Program-made: the position numbers and the translations under genes
The notes under the pieces: model-generated
What the model saw: only the letters and a program-made list of their open reading frames with translations
What the model was told of the DNA's origin: nothing
Database searches by the model: none
Origin: Bacteroidota bacterium
GTDB taxonomy: Bacteria; Bacteroidota; Bacteroidia; Bacteroidales; JAAUTT01
DNA length: 43,022 nucleotides
Assembly (NCBI GenBank): GCA_020048915.1
Contig: JAIFLU010000136.1
Span: forward strand, 1-43,022
Direction of reading: 5' to 3'
Shown: positions 26,353-34,201 of the stretch, one piece after another
How positions within the stretch are numbered: position 1 is the first letter of the stretch
Layout: each line of letters starts with the position of its first letter

Positions 26353-28668
26353 ATGTTAAAATCAAGGCTTTTATCATTTATTTTTTTTCTGCTACTAAGC
26401 GGAACTATCTCAGCTCAGCTTGTTAACCAAATTACTGACCCCGAAGAATGGGTTAACCCACTCATGGGATCTCAGTCGAATTATAGTTTGTCAGCTGGGA
26501 ATACGTATCCGGCAATTGCACTACCCTGGGGTATGAATTTTTGGTCGCCGCAAACTGCAAAAATGGGAGATGGATGGATGTATAGCTATACTGCCGAAAA
26601 AATAAGGGGATTCAAGCAAACCCACCAGCCAAGTCCATGGATTAACGATTACGGTCAATTTTCCATTATGCCGGTTACCGGTAAGTTGCGGTTTACAGAA
26701 GACGACCGTGCCAGTTGGTTTTCGCATAAAGCAGAAATAGTAAAACCATATTATTATAGTGTTTATCTGGCCGATCACGATGCTACCTTCGAAATTACCC
26801 CAACTGAGCGTGCCGCTGCTATTCGGGTAACTTTCCCTAAAACCGATAGCGCCTATATTGTTATTGATGCGTTTGATAAAGGTTCGTACATAAAAATACT
26901 TCCCAATGAGCGCAAAGTAATTGGATATACTACAAAGAACAGTGGGGGAGTGCCCGATAATTTCAAAAATTATTTTGTAATCTATTTTGATAAGCCTTTT
27001 AGCTATAATGCTGTCTGGAAACAGAAAGATATTGCCCAGGGACTTTTGGAACTTAAGGATTCGCACGTTGGCGCTGTCCTTGGATTTAAAACCATTCGGG
27101 GCGAAAAGGTAAATGCCCGCGTAGCCTCTTCATTTATCAGTTTTGAACAGGCTGAATTAAATTTAAAGGAACTTGGAAATGACGATTTCGAAACTGTAAA
27201 AAGTAAAGGTAAATCTATCTGGAACAAAGAGCTGAGCCGCATGTTGGTTGAGGGAGGAACAATTGACCAAACCCGCACCTTTTATTCATGCCTTTACCGT
27301 ACAATGCTTTTCCCTAGAAAATTTTATGAGATTGATGCCCTAGGAAAAGTGATGCATTATAGTCCATATAATGGACAGGTTTTACCAGGTTATATGTTTA
27401 CCGATAATGGATTCTGGGATACCTTTCGGGCAGTGTTTCCTTTCTTCAATTTAATGTACCCGGAACTCAATGCCCACATTATGGAAGGAATGGTAAATAC
27501 CTATAAAGAAAGTGGCTGGCTGCCTGAATGGGCAAGTCCGGGACATCGCGATTGTATGATCGGCTCTAATTCGGCTGTAAATATTGCCGATGCTTATCTC
27601 AAGGGGGCACGTGGATTTGATATAAATACCCTGTATGAGGCAATGCTCAAAAATGCTGAAAACGAAGGTCCCCTCACATCGGTAGGTCGCAAGGGCGCAA
27701 AATTTTATAACGAGTTAGGATATGTTCCTTACGATGTAAAAATTAACGAAAATGCAGCCCGCACGTTAGAATATGCATTCGCCGATTTTAATATTTATCA
27801 GTTGGCAAAAGAATTGGGCCGGCCTCAAAGTGAATTAGACCTCTTTGCAAAACGCAGTCAAAATTACCGCAATGTTTTCGATCCAGAAACCCGGTTAATG
27901 CGGGGAAAAAATAAGGATGGCAAGTTTCATGCGCCGTTTAATCCTTTCAAATGGGGCGATGCTTTTACCGAGGGGAATAGCTGGCATTACACCTGGAGCG
28001 TTTTTCACGATGTTCAGGGGTTGATCGACTTAATGGGTGGAAAAAAACAGTTTGTTAGTATGTTGGATTCGGTGTTTATTGTTCCTCCAATTTTCGATGA
28101 TAGCTATTATGGAGGTGTTATTCACGAAATACGCGAAATGCAGATTATGAACATGGGAAATTATGCCCATGGAAACCAGCCTATTCAACATATGGTTTAC
28201 CTGTATAATTATGCCGGTGAGCCCTGGAAAACCCAATATTGGACAAGGGAAGTAATGAATAAGCTTTATACTCCTGCTCCGGATGGCTATTGTGGCGACG
28301 AGGATAACGGACAAACTTCGGCCTGGTATGTATTTTCTGCAATGGGTATGTACCCGGTTTGTCCCGGAACCGACCAATATGTTATTGGGACTCCGTTGTT
28401 TAAAAAAATGTCGTTGAAATTACAAAACGGGAATGCAATTACTATAAATGCCCCTGCGAATAGCGGCTTAAATAAATATGTTAATTCCATTAAATATAAC
28501 GGACTGGATTATTCTAAGAATTGGTTAAGCCACAAGGAGCTTATGAAGGGGGCAAATATAGATTTTGAAATGATTGATTCCCCTAATAAATTGCGAGGTG
28601 CAAAAGAGATGGATTTTCCTTATTCTTTTTCAGCTCCATTGCTTAAGAAAGGAAGTGCGAAAAAATAA
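26353..28668 (+). CDS. GH92 alpha-mannosidase with type I signal peptide
   Basis: The protein has 771 residues. The signal peptide MLKSRLLSFIFFLLLSGTIS ends in A-Q with no lipobox cysteine, so the enzyme is predicted to be a soluble periplasmic protein. It begins WVNPLMGSQSNYSLSAGNTY, the typical GH92 start with PAIALPWGMNFWSPQT. The predicted catalytic acid is Glu540 in FTEGNSWHYTW, and the general-base aspartates are in GDEDNGQ (Asp649 and Asp651), followed by TSAWYVFSAMGMYPVCPGTD. These numbers are close to those of the characterised Bacteroides GH92 enzymes. It is closer to the family consensus than its neighbour. The two differ clearly in sequence, so they probably cut different mannose linkages. 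Confidence 0.95.
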   Translation: MLKSRLLSFIFFLLLSGTISAQLVNQITDPEEWVNPLMGSQSNYSLSAGNTYPAIALPWGMNFWSPQTAKMGDGWMYSYTAEKIRGFKQTHQPSPWINDYGQFSIMPVTGKLRFTEDDRASWFSHKAEIVKPYYYSVYLADHDATFEITPTERAAAIRVTFPKTDSAYIVIDAFDKGSYIKILPNERKVIGYTTKNSGGVPDNFKNYFVIYFDKPFSYNAVWKQKDIAQGLLELKDSHVGAVLGFKTIRGEKVNARVASSFISFEQAELNLKELGNDDFETVKSKGKSIWNKELSRMLVEGGTIDQTRTFYSCLYRTMLFPRKFYEIDALGKVMHYSPYNGQVLPGYMFTDNGFWDTFRAVFPFFNLMYPELNAHIMEGMVNTYKESGWLPEWASPGHRDCMIGSNSAVNIADAYLKGARGFDINTLYEAMLKNAENEGPLTSVGRKGAKFYNELGYVPYDVKINENAARTLEYAFADFNIYQLAKELGRPQSELDLFAKRSQNYRNVFDPETRLMRGKNKDGKFHAPFNPFKWGDAFTEGNSWHYTWSVFHDVQGLIDLMGGKKQFVSMLDSVFIVPPIFDDSYYGGVIHEIREMQIMNMGNYAHGNQPIQHMVYLYNYAGEPWKTQYWTREVMNKLYTPAPDGYCGDEDNGQTSAWYVFSAMGMYPVCPGTDQYVIGTPLFKKMSLKLQNGNAITINAPANSGLNKYVNSIKYNGLDYSKNWLSHKELMKGANIDFEMIDSPNKLRGAKEMDFPYSFSAPLLKKGSAKK

Positions 28669-28684
28669 TATGTAGCCATTGAGA

Positions 28685-28723
28685 TTTATTTATCCTGGAT
28701 GATTCATTGTCTGGGTAAATAAA
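28685..28723 (+). terminator. Stem-loop downstream of the GH92 pair
   Basis: TTTATTTATCC (28685-28695) and GGGTAAATAAA (28713-28723) pair over 11 positions with one G-T wobble and a 17-base loop. There is no T-run. It could mark the 3' end of the transcript or stabilise it. Confidence 0.35.
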
Positions 28724-28750
28724 GAGCATCTCTAATAACTCATTTTAAAC

Positions 28751-28809
28751 ACATTTCGACTCCGCTCAATGTGACAGAACGTGGTCATACTGAGCGGAGT
28801 CGAAGTATG
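28751..28809. repeat. Interspersed palindromic element (TTCGACTCCGCTCA type)
   Basis: TTCGACTCCGCTCA (28755-28768) and TGAGCGGAGTCGAA (28791-28804) are perfect 14-bp arms around a 22-base spacer. I know this sequence as a repeat found in many Bacteroidota genomes, usually between genes. It is non-coding. Confidence 0.65.
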
Positions 28810-28905
28810 CTTCTTTTAAAAAGCAATCAAAGATTCGAGTTTTTAGAAATGCCTTAAATAGTATAAAAGGAGAGCGGGATTATGTATGCACTGCGAATTT
28901 CCGGT

Positions 28906-29271
28906 TTATTTAATCACGACCTGATCGTCAACAAAACTCTCTGTAGCCAATGTATGTTGGAAAGAGCAGGTATGGAAATCTTCAATAGTTTGTTTAAGGA
29001 GCATTAATTTACGGTCCGAAATACCATACTCCGATAAATCTTTAATATGTTCCGTCAGTTTTTTCAAGAGGAGCTGGCACTTGTTAACCAAAATTTCGTT
29101 GTTGTATTTTGCCAGTTCAGACTCAGAATAGCAAAATTGTGCCTGGAGTTCAACCATTTCTTCTACCAGGGTAAAAGTGGTAAATTTTTTTGACGCTTCA
29201 ACAGCAAGGCCGATTAACTTGCTTTTTAACTCCTGAAGTGAGTTTTGGAGTACGGAATAATTATTCATCAT
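28906..29271 (-). CDS. Hypothetical helical protein
   Basis: The product has 121 residues and no signal peptide or membrane segment, so it is cytoplasmic. It is almost entirely helical (NSLQELKSKLIGLAVEASKK, VEEMVELQAQFCYSESELAK, CQLLLKKLTEHIKDL), probably a short helical bundle. Two cysteines lie at about 47 and 98. No family is recognised. Two adjacent ATG codons (29271 and 29268) can start it. It stands alone, 261 bases from the next minus-strand gene; a -7-like TATTTTTG lies 66 bases upstream at 29337-29344. Confidence 0.65.
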   Translation of the reverse strand: MMNNYSVLQNSLQELKSKLIGLAVEASKKFTTFTLVEEMVELQAQFCYSESELAKYNNEILVNKCQLLLKKLTEHIKDLSEYGISDRKLMLLKQTIEDFHTCSFQHTLATESFVDDQVVIK

Positions 29272-29336
29272 AGCTATAGTTTTAAAGGTTAAAAAAACCT
29301 GCTAAAGCCAATATCAATAAGGCTAAATTAAAAATT

Positions 29337-29344
29337 CAAAAATA
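29337..29344 (-). promoter_or_regulatory. Possible -7 element (TATTTTTG) for the gene at 28906-29271
   Basis: The minus strand reads TATTTTTG, matching TAnnTTTG, in an A-rich region. There is no -33 box, so it may be chance. Confidence 0.3.
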
Positions 29345-29532
29345 AAAGCTTAAAAACAGTAGAAACTTAATAATACCTTCACCAGAACAAAGTTGCGTAA
29401 AATTATGGATTTTTTTGATGAATGTCAATTTAATTGTGAACACATTTTCAACAATTTACATAAGGCAACAACAGCCGCGAATAGTATTATCTATTTGCAG
29501 CTGTTTCAGAAATATTTTTTGAAAATAATAAC

Positions 29533-30117
29533 TTAATTGCAATCGTCACCTGTAAATGGAACTGCATCTTCGCAGTTTTCATAGACAACAGTGGCGCGTA
29601 TCTGGAAATATACTTTGCAATGGATTCTATTGCCACTAATGGGTGAAGTATCTCCCTGAACGTCTACATAAAAGGGGGCGCTGTCTTTATTTTCGAGATA
29701 AGCCTTTATTTTGACTTTTACGCTTTCAATACCTTCTGCAATCAGGGCGTTTAGTCCAATCCATTTTATGTCGGCACCAACTAGAGGGAATATTTGGTTA
29801 TTAAACAACTTGGGCTGCTGGGTTCCCATGCGACTGCTACCCGATAATGAAACTGCAGGTGCAGTATTTCCTGGCAGAACCTCCACACGTACTGCAAGCG
29901 ATTCAATATTTACATCTTTTATAGTAGCAGTCTCCGGAATATCCAAATCTTTCATAATATTCTGTTTGCTAACCTCCGCCGACTTGCTAAAACTGCCTGT
30001 TTGGTCTACCAAATATTCCGATTCGTTATTTAGGGTAACAACAAATTCAAATTTTCTTTTTTCGCAGCCTGTAAGAATAATTACCACCGCAATTAGTATA
30101 ATATTTATTGCTTTCAT
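29533..30117 (-). CDS. Hypothetical lipoprotein
   Basis: The product has 194 residues with a lipoprotein signal ending IILTGC (Cys18), followed by EKRKFEFVVTLNNESEYLVD. The mature part is beta-rich and has no catalytic motif I recognise. It ends in a Cys/Asp-containing tail (YENCEDAVPFTGDDCN). It starts 17 bases after the stop of the beta-barrel-like gene at 30135-31025, so the two are probably one operon and the lipoprotein may work with that outer-membrane protein. Confidence 0.7.
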   Translation of the reverse strand: MKAINIILIAVVIILTGCEKRKFEFVVTLNNESEYLVDQTGSFSKSAEVSKQNIMKDLDIPETATIKDVNIESLAVRVEVLPGNTAPAVSLSGSSRMGTQQPKLFNNQIFPLVGADIKWIGLNALIAEGIESVKVKIKAYLENKDSAPFYVDVQGDTSPISGNRIHCKVYFQIRATVVYENCEDAVPFTGDDCN

Positions 30118-30134
30118 AGTCTGACGCTTTTTTA

Positions 30135-31025
30135 TTAGTTTTCAAAAATTCCGATGCCAAGGCCTACACAAACACTGCTTTGACTGGCTAAATTGTAATC
30201 GGCATGGAGTTTTACGGGCCCCATATTGAATACAAGACCAGCAGTAAGTCGAATGTTGTTAGCTCCTTTCAGGTTGTATGAAATGTCAAGGTTATTAGCT
30301 TCTGATTTATAGGCCAGGTCTACACTCGCATTTTCGTATCCTAAACTGCCATAGAAGGTAAAAATCATTACTTTTTTACTGGCTTGTAAATTAATAACAT
30401 TCGTTTTTGCATCCAGATAACTACCAAGCTTAAAACGCTGATGATAATAGCCAACTGCAAGGTCTATCGGAATTTCTTTAATATATTGATTCAGGTTATG
30501 CTTAATTCCAAAACCAAACAAGTCGAGGTTGCCTATATCGTCGTTTATTCCCTGTGCGTAAAAACGGAATGTTAATTGAGTTTCATACACCGATCCAATA
30601 TTTATTTGGGGAACTGCAAATGGAAGGTACTTAACATTTAACCCCGGAGGGAACGCATATACGGTACCTCCGGCACCATTTACTTTTACCGATTCTACCG
30701 GGCCGAAAATAGTGGGTACTTTTGCGGTTGACTTGGGACTAAAAACCCCCTCAGTTGTCCCAGTAAAAGTGAGATTCTTATCCGGAATAAACGCTGCCGA
30801 AGCTGCAATTCCCAGGTAAAGCTGAAATCCCATCTTTTTTACGGAGGCTGTATGGGAAAGCCCGCTATTCATGCAGGAACCAAGTGCATCGGCCAGCGGC
30901 TGCATATATTTTTGGCCATTTGCTTCGGTGTATTTCGAAAGCATTTCTTCAATATTTTGAGAACTGACTTTCAATATGGGTATGAATGCAGCCACAATCA
31001 AAATGATAATCCGGTAGTGCTTCAT
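30135..31025 (-). CDS. Predicted outer-membrane beta-barrel protein (DUF6588-like)
   Basis: The protein has 296 residues with a signal peptide MKHYRIIILIVAAFIPILKV ending SSQ. The start NIEEMLSKYTEANGQKYMQP, then PLADALGSCMNSGLSHTASV, is what I associate with DUF6588 proteins of Bacteroidota: a short helical start followed by amphipathic strands. The body alternates aromatic and polar residues (IDLAVGYYHQRFKLGSYLDA, NNIRLTAGLVFNMGPVKLHA) and ends in a strand with a GLGIGIFEN close. This fits a small outer-membrane barrel. Its function is unknown. It is first in a two-gene minus-strand unit with a lipoprotein. Confidence 0.7.
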   Translation of the reverse strand: MKHYRIIILIVAAFIPILKVSSQNIEEMLSKYTEANGQKYMQPLADALGSCMNSGLSHTASVKKMGFQLYLGIAASAAFIPDKNLTFTGTTEGVFSPKSTAKVPTIFGPVESVKVNGAGGTVYAFPPGLNVKYLPFAVPQINIGSVYETQLTFRFYAQGINDDIGNLDLFGFGIKHNLNQYIKEIPIDLAVGYYHQRFKLGSYLDAKTNVINLQASKKVMIFTFYGSLGYENASVDLAYKSEANNLDISYNLKGANNIRLTAGLVFNMGPVKLHADYNLASQSSVCVGLGIGIFEN

Positions 31026-31262
31026 GTTGGTATTTTTTTGCGTAAAAATATACCTTAGGAAATAGCAAAGTCAAACTATTCGTGGAATAATATATTGGAT
31101 ATATCAAAATGCTAATTGATTATCTGCTTGAGGGAAATTGAATTATGGGTATAATTAAACATACACCTTGGCAGGCGCTGTGTTCTAATCTTTTTTTGGA
31201 TATTGAGACATTCGAAGCAGTAATTTATTTAAGGAAATCTTATTTAAATTATTATTAAGAAT

Positions 31263-32375
31263 TCAAGGAAGTACAAACCGGCAAATTACAGGATAATGGT
31301 CAGAAAGCATCAGTTTCGGACTTTCGTAATTGTATGTTTTGAAAAGGTTGTCATATAAAATATAATCAATCCGGTACGACGGAAATTTTCCGCGATAGGT
31401 ATATCCGATACCGTTTCCGGTTTCAATAAACGCGTCGCGCAATTCGCCCCGCATGGTTTGGTAGGTATACGATACCGGCGAATCGTTAAAGTCGCCGCAA
31501 ACAATTACAGGGTGGGGCGACTTGCGAATGTGTGCAGCAACCAAATCAACCTGCATGGCCCGCTTTTTAAAGGCGTCACGCATTCTTTTCGAGATTCTTC
31601 GCATTCCTAATAACTGCTTTTCGTTGTATTTCAACTTTAGCGTGTCCATCAAATCGTAATCTTCTTTTCCGAATTTTATCGATTGCAGGTGGTTATTATA
31701 AACCCGAACGGTGTCGTTTCCGATTTTCAAGTCGGTAAAAATGCACAGATTATAGGTGTTCGGGAATTTAAATTCCCCTTTTCCGACAATGGGATAACTT
31801 GTAAAGGTTGCAATTCCAAAATGCGACTTGTTTTTTTTATTCAAAGAATAAGCGACATGGTAGTTAGAGCATTTATTAAGCTTATTGGCAATATTAGCCT
31901 CGGTGAGTTTTGAATTTTCGCGGGTGTAGAAATCCTGAAAGCAAATTATATCGGGACTCTCCCGTGAAATAAAACTAAAAATATCAGCTTTAGCGTCAAT
32001 TTTTTCTTCCCATTTATAGAGGTTGAAAAGACGTATATTGTAGGTGAGAAGCTTGAACGAAGTATTTGCATTTTGATATTTTTGCTGATAGTAGGCTTTG
32101 TTATGAAAAGGAGAACTCACCTGAACAATCCGCTGGATAAAAGGCAATCCGGCCAGAATACAAATTAAGGAAAGTAAAAAATAATATTTTCGGAAAACAA
32201 TCCAAAAAATCAGGAAGAGAATGTTTACCGCGAGAAGGAAAGGGTACATCAATCCGAAAAAAGCGATAGGCCAAACAGAAACGGGATTTACAAATACAGA
32301 CACATAGCTTGCCAGCAACGATAAGGCGGCGAAAATATTGATTAGAAATACCGTTTTTTTTAAAAAATTCTTCAC
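31263..32375 (-). CDS. Membrane-anchored endonuclease/exonuclease/phosphatase-family protein
   Basis: The protein has 370 residues and starts at a GTG (32375), since no early ATG exists. Three hydrophobic segments occupy residues about 7-82. The EEP domain follows (about 105-370): TYNIRLF (Asn113), IICFQDF (where the usual catalytic Glu is Asp148), NNHL (His229), GDFNDSP (Asp295, Asn297), RIDYIL (Asp337) and SDHYPVICRF (Asp359, His360). Nearly the full metal-dependent phosphoesterase set is present. Family members cut DNA, inositol phosphates or sphingomyelin, and the substrate here is not predictable. It is last in the mutL-rhomboid-rhomboid operon, 10 bases after the preceding stop. Confidence 0.85.
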   Translation of the reverse strand: MKNFLKKTVFLINIFAALSLLASYVSVFVNPVSVWPIAFFGLMYPFLLAVNILFLIFWIVFRKYYFLLSLICILAGLPFIQRIVQVSSPFHNKAYYQQKYQNANTSFKLLTYNIRLFNLYKWEEKIDAKADIFSFISRESPDIICFQDFYTRENSKLTEANIANKLNKCSNYHVAYSLNKKNKSHFGIATFTSYPIVGKGEFKFPNTYNLCIFTDLKIGNDTVRVYNNHLQSIKFGKEDYDLMDTLKLKYNEKQLLGMRRISKRMRDAFKKRAMQVDLVAAHIRKSPHPVIVCGDFNDSPVSYTYQTMRGELRDAFIETGNGIGYTYRGKFPSYRIDYILYDNLFKTYNYESPKLMLSDHYPVICRFVLP

Positions 32376-32385
32376 GGGCTAATGG

Positions 32386-33267
32386 CTATTTTTTCTTACT
32401 CATGTTAAAAAGTTTCTCCTTTTCATCCTTACTCAGGCTTTCGTAACCTGCTTTGGAAATCTTTTCTAAAATAGAGTCAATATCTTTCTGTTCTTTGTTT
32501 TTAATCAGGTTATAATCTAAATCGTTGGAAGGCTTTTTATGCGAAACCTTTAAATTTTTCCGGGGTTTCAGCATCGTAACCATATAGTCGATTATTCCAT
32601 TAATACCATTGGTTACATCCCTTCCTTTCGAATATTGAAGAGCAAACAACCAGCCAAATAAAACTCCTCCCAGGTGCGAAATGTGTCCGCCGGCATTGCC
32701 CGAAGCCATCATTAAAACATCCAGTAAAATATACACAAGGGCAATGTATTTAAGTTTTGCCGGGCCAATAAACATCAGGTAAATGGTGTAGTTTGGCCTG
32801 TAAAAGGCAACTGCCGACAGTATGGCAAATACGGCAGCCGAAGCGCCTAATATTCTAGCTCCTAATAAATGCTCCTGTAAAGCTGGTATAAAATAATAGC
32901 CAAGAGAAAATAATATATATCCCGAAATTCCTCCGAGTAAGTAAATACCAACCAATTGCCGTTTATTTAAAAAGTCGAGGAACAATTTGCCAAACCAGTA
33001 TAACCCCAACATATTGAAGGCAATATGAAGGAAATCTTCGTGGTAAAACATGTAGGTAATTACCGTCCAGGGCTTATAGAGCAACGAAGGAAAATAGGCT
33101 GGGGCACATAACCAGCGCGAAAACGGGAATTGAGCATCGTTTCCGGTTGCCCAGAAGAATACAAAGACCAGCTTAAATGATATAAAAGCAATAATATTGA
33201 TATAAAGAAGCTTGGTAAGCGTGCTTCCGAATTTAAACGAATCTTTCAACTCCTGGTAAATACTCAT
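32386..33267 (-). CDS. Rhomboid-family intramembrane serine protease with C-terminal cytoplasmic tail
   Basis: The protein has 293 residues. Hydrophobic helices span about 17-215. The catalytic serine is in LGASAAVFAI (Ser143, GxSx motif in the fourth helix) and the catalytic histidine in GGHISHLGGVLFGWLF (His198; His195 is the alternative). YHEDFLHIAFNML has the H-x3-N of the second helix. A 75-residue hydrophilic tail follows, ending in IDSILEKISKAGYESLSKDE, a helical segment I associate with DUF6576 in Bacteroidota rhomboids. It is second of two adjacent rhomboid genes downstream of mutL. Confidence 0.93.
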   Translation of the reverse strand: MSIYQELKDSFKFGSTLTKLLYINIIAFISFKLVFVFFWATGNDAQFPFSRWLCAPAYFPSLLYKPWTVITYMFYHEDFLHIAFNMLGLYWFGKLFLDFLNKRQLVGIYLLGGISGYILFSLGYYFIPALQEHLLGARILGASAAVFAILSAVAFYRPNYTIYLMFIGPAKLKYIALVYILLDVLMMASGNAGGHISHLGGVLFGWLFALQYSKGRDVTNGINGIIDYMVTMLKPRKNLKVSHKKPSNDLDYNLIKNKEQKDIDSILEKISKAGYESLSKDEKEKLFNMSKKK

Positions 33268-33321
33268 ATAAATTGTTTCGTTAATAGGAGGTGTTTAATT
33301 GTGTATTAATGAATAGTAAAA

Positions 33322-34155
33322 TTAATAAAAATTTGAACTTTTTCTATTCCAGTATTTAATGATAAGGAATCCAAATAACATTCCTCCCAAATGGGCAAAG
33401 TGGGCGATGTTGCTACCGGGTTGAGTTAATCCATTGTATAATGCAGCTCCCCCCATAAACATAACTATATATTTTGCCTTAATCGGGAAGATTGGGAAGA
33501 ATATAAATCGAAGTTCAGTGTTGGGAAAAAGCATTCCAAAGCCTAATAAAACGCCATAAACAGCACCCGAAGCGCCAACTGTTGGGATACTAATCAAAGA
33601 GTCATACATGGAGTAAACCATGTTAATAGCGTTACTAGTATATATGGGGTTGGTAGAATTGACACTCCATTCAGCAGCAAATGTAAGGAATTGGTCATGG
33701 TATTTTGGATATTCAATAAACCTTCTGGTAAATTCGGCCATCATTTCTGGGCTTGGTGAGTTTACAAATTCCTCAACAGCATGTTTCAACGGCATTATTT
33801 CAATATAATTCACGAATTCATGAAGAAAAGCTGCTCCTAGACCAGTGGCAATATAATATACCAAAAATCGCTTACTTCCCCATACATTCTCCAAAGCACG
33901 TCCAAACATCCATAAAATAAACATATTTAAAGCAACATGTTTAATGTCGGCATGCATAAACATATGCGTAATGAGCTGGTATACTTTAAAATGAGACGAT
34001 TCCGGATAAAACAATGCAAGAGAATCTGTTAGGTCAATTTTAAAGGTGTTTAGAAGTGCATATGTAGCCAGAAGCATTAACCCATTTATGTAGAGGAGGT
34101 TTTTAATAACTGGAGGTGTTTCTCCTCCAAATCGATTTATTCCTATGTTAAACAT
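33322..34155 (-). CDS. Rhomboid-family intramembrane serine protease
   Basis: The protein has 277 residues. ATG 34155 is chosen over the TTG at 34161 because it has GGAG six bases upstream (AGGAGTTGAAAATG). The catalytic serine is in VGASGAVYGVL (Ser196) and the histidine in IAHFAHLGGMLFGFLI (His255); ADIKHVALNMFILW carries the H-x3-N of helix 2. Residues about 118-183 form a hydrophilic insertion before the serine helix that is longer than usual for bacterial rhomboids. It lies 41 bases after mutL and 54 bases before the second rhomboid, so all are likely on one transcript. The substrates are unknown. Confidence 0.92.
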   Translation of the reverse strand: MFNIGINRFGGETPPVIKNLLYINGLMLLATYALLNTFKIDLTDSLALFYPESSHFKVYQLITHMFMHADIKHVALNMFILWMFGRALENVWGSKRFLVYYIATGLGAAFLHEFVNYIEIMPLKHAVEEFVNSPSPEMMAEFTRRFIEYPKYHDQFLTFAAEWSVNSTNPIYTSNAINMVYSMYDSLISIPTVGASGAVYGVLLGFGMLFPNTELRFIFFPIFPIKAKYIVMFMGGAALYNGLTQPGSNIAHFAHLGGMLFGFLIIKYWNRKSSNFY

Positions 34156-34201
34156 TTTCAACTCCTTTTTTTAATTCAACAAAACAACCGGCAATTGGTT
34201 G

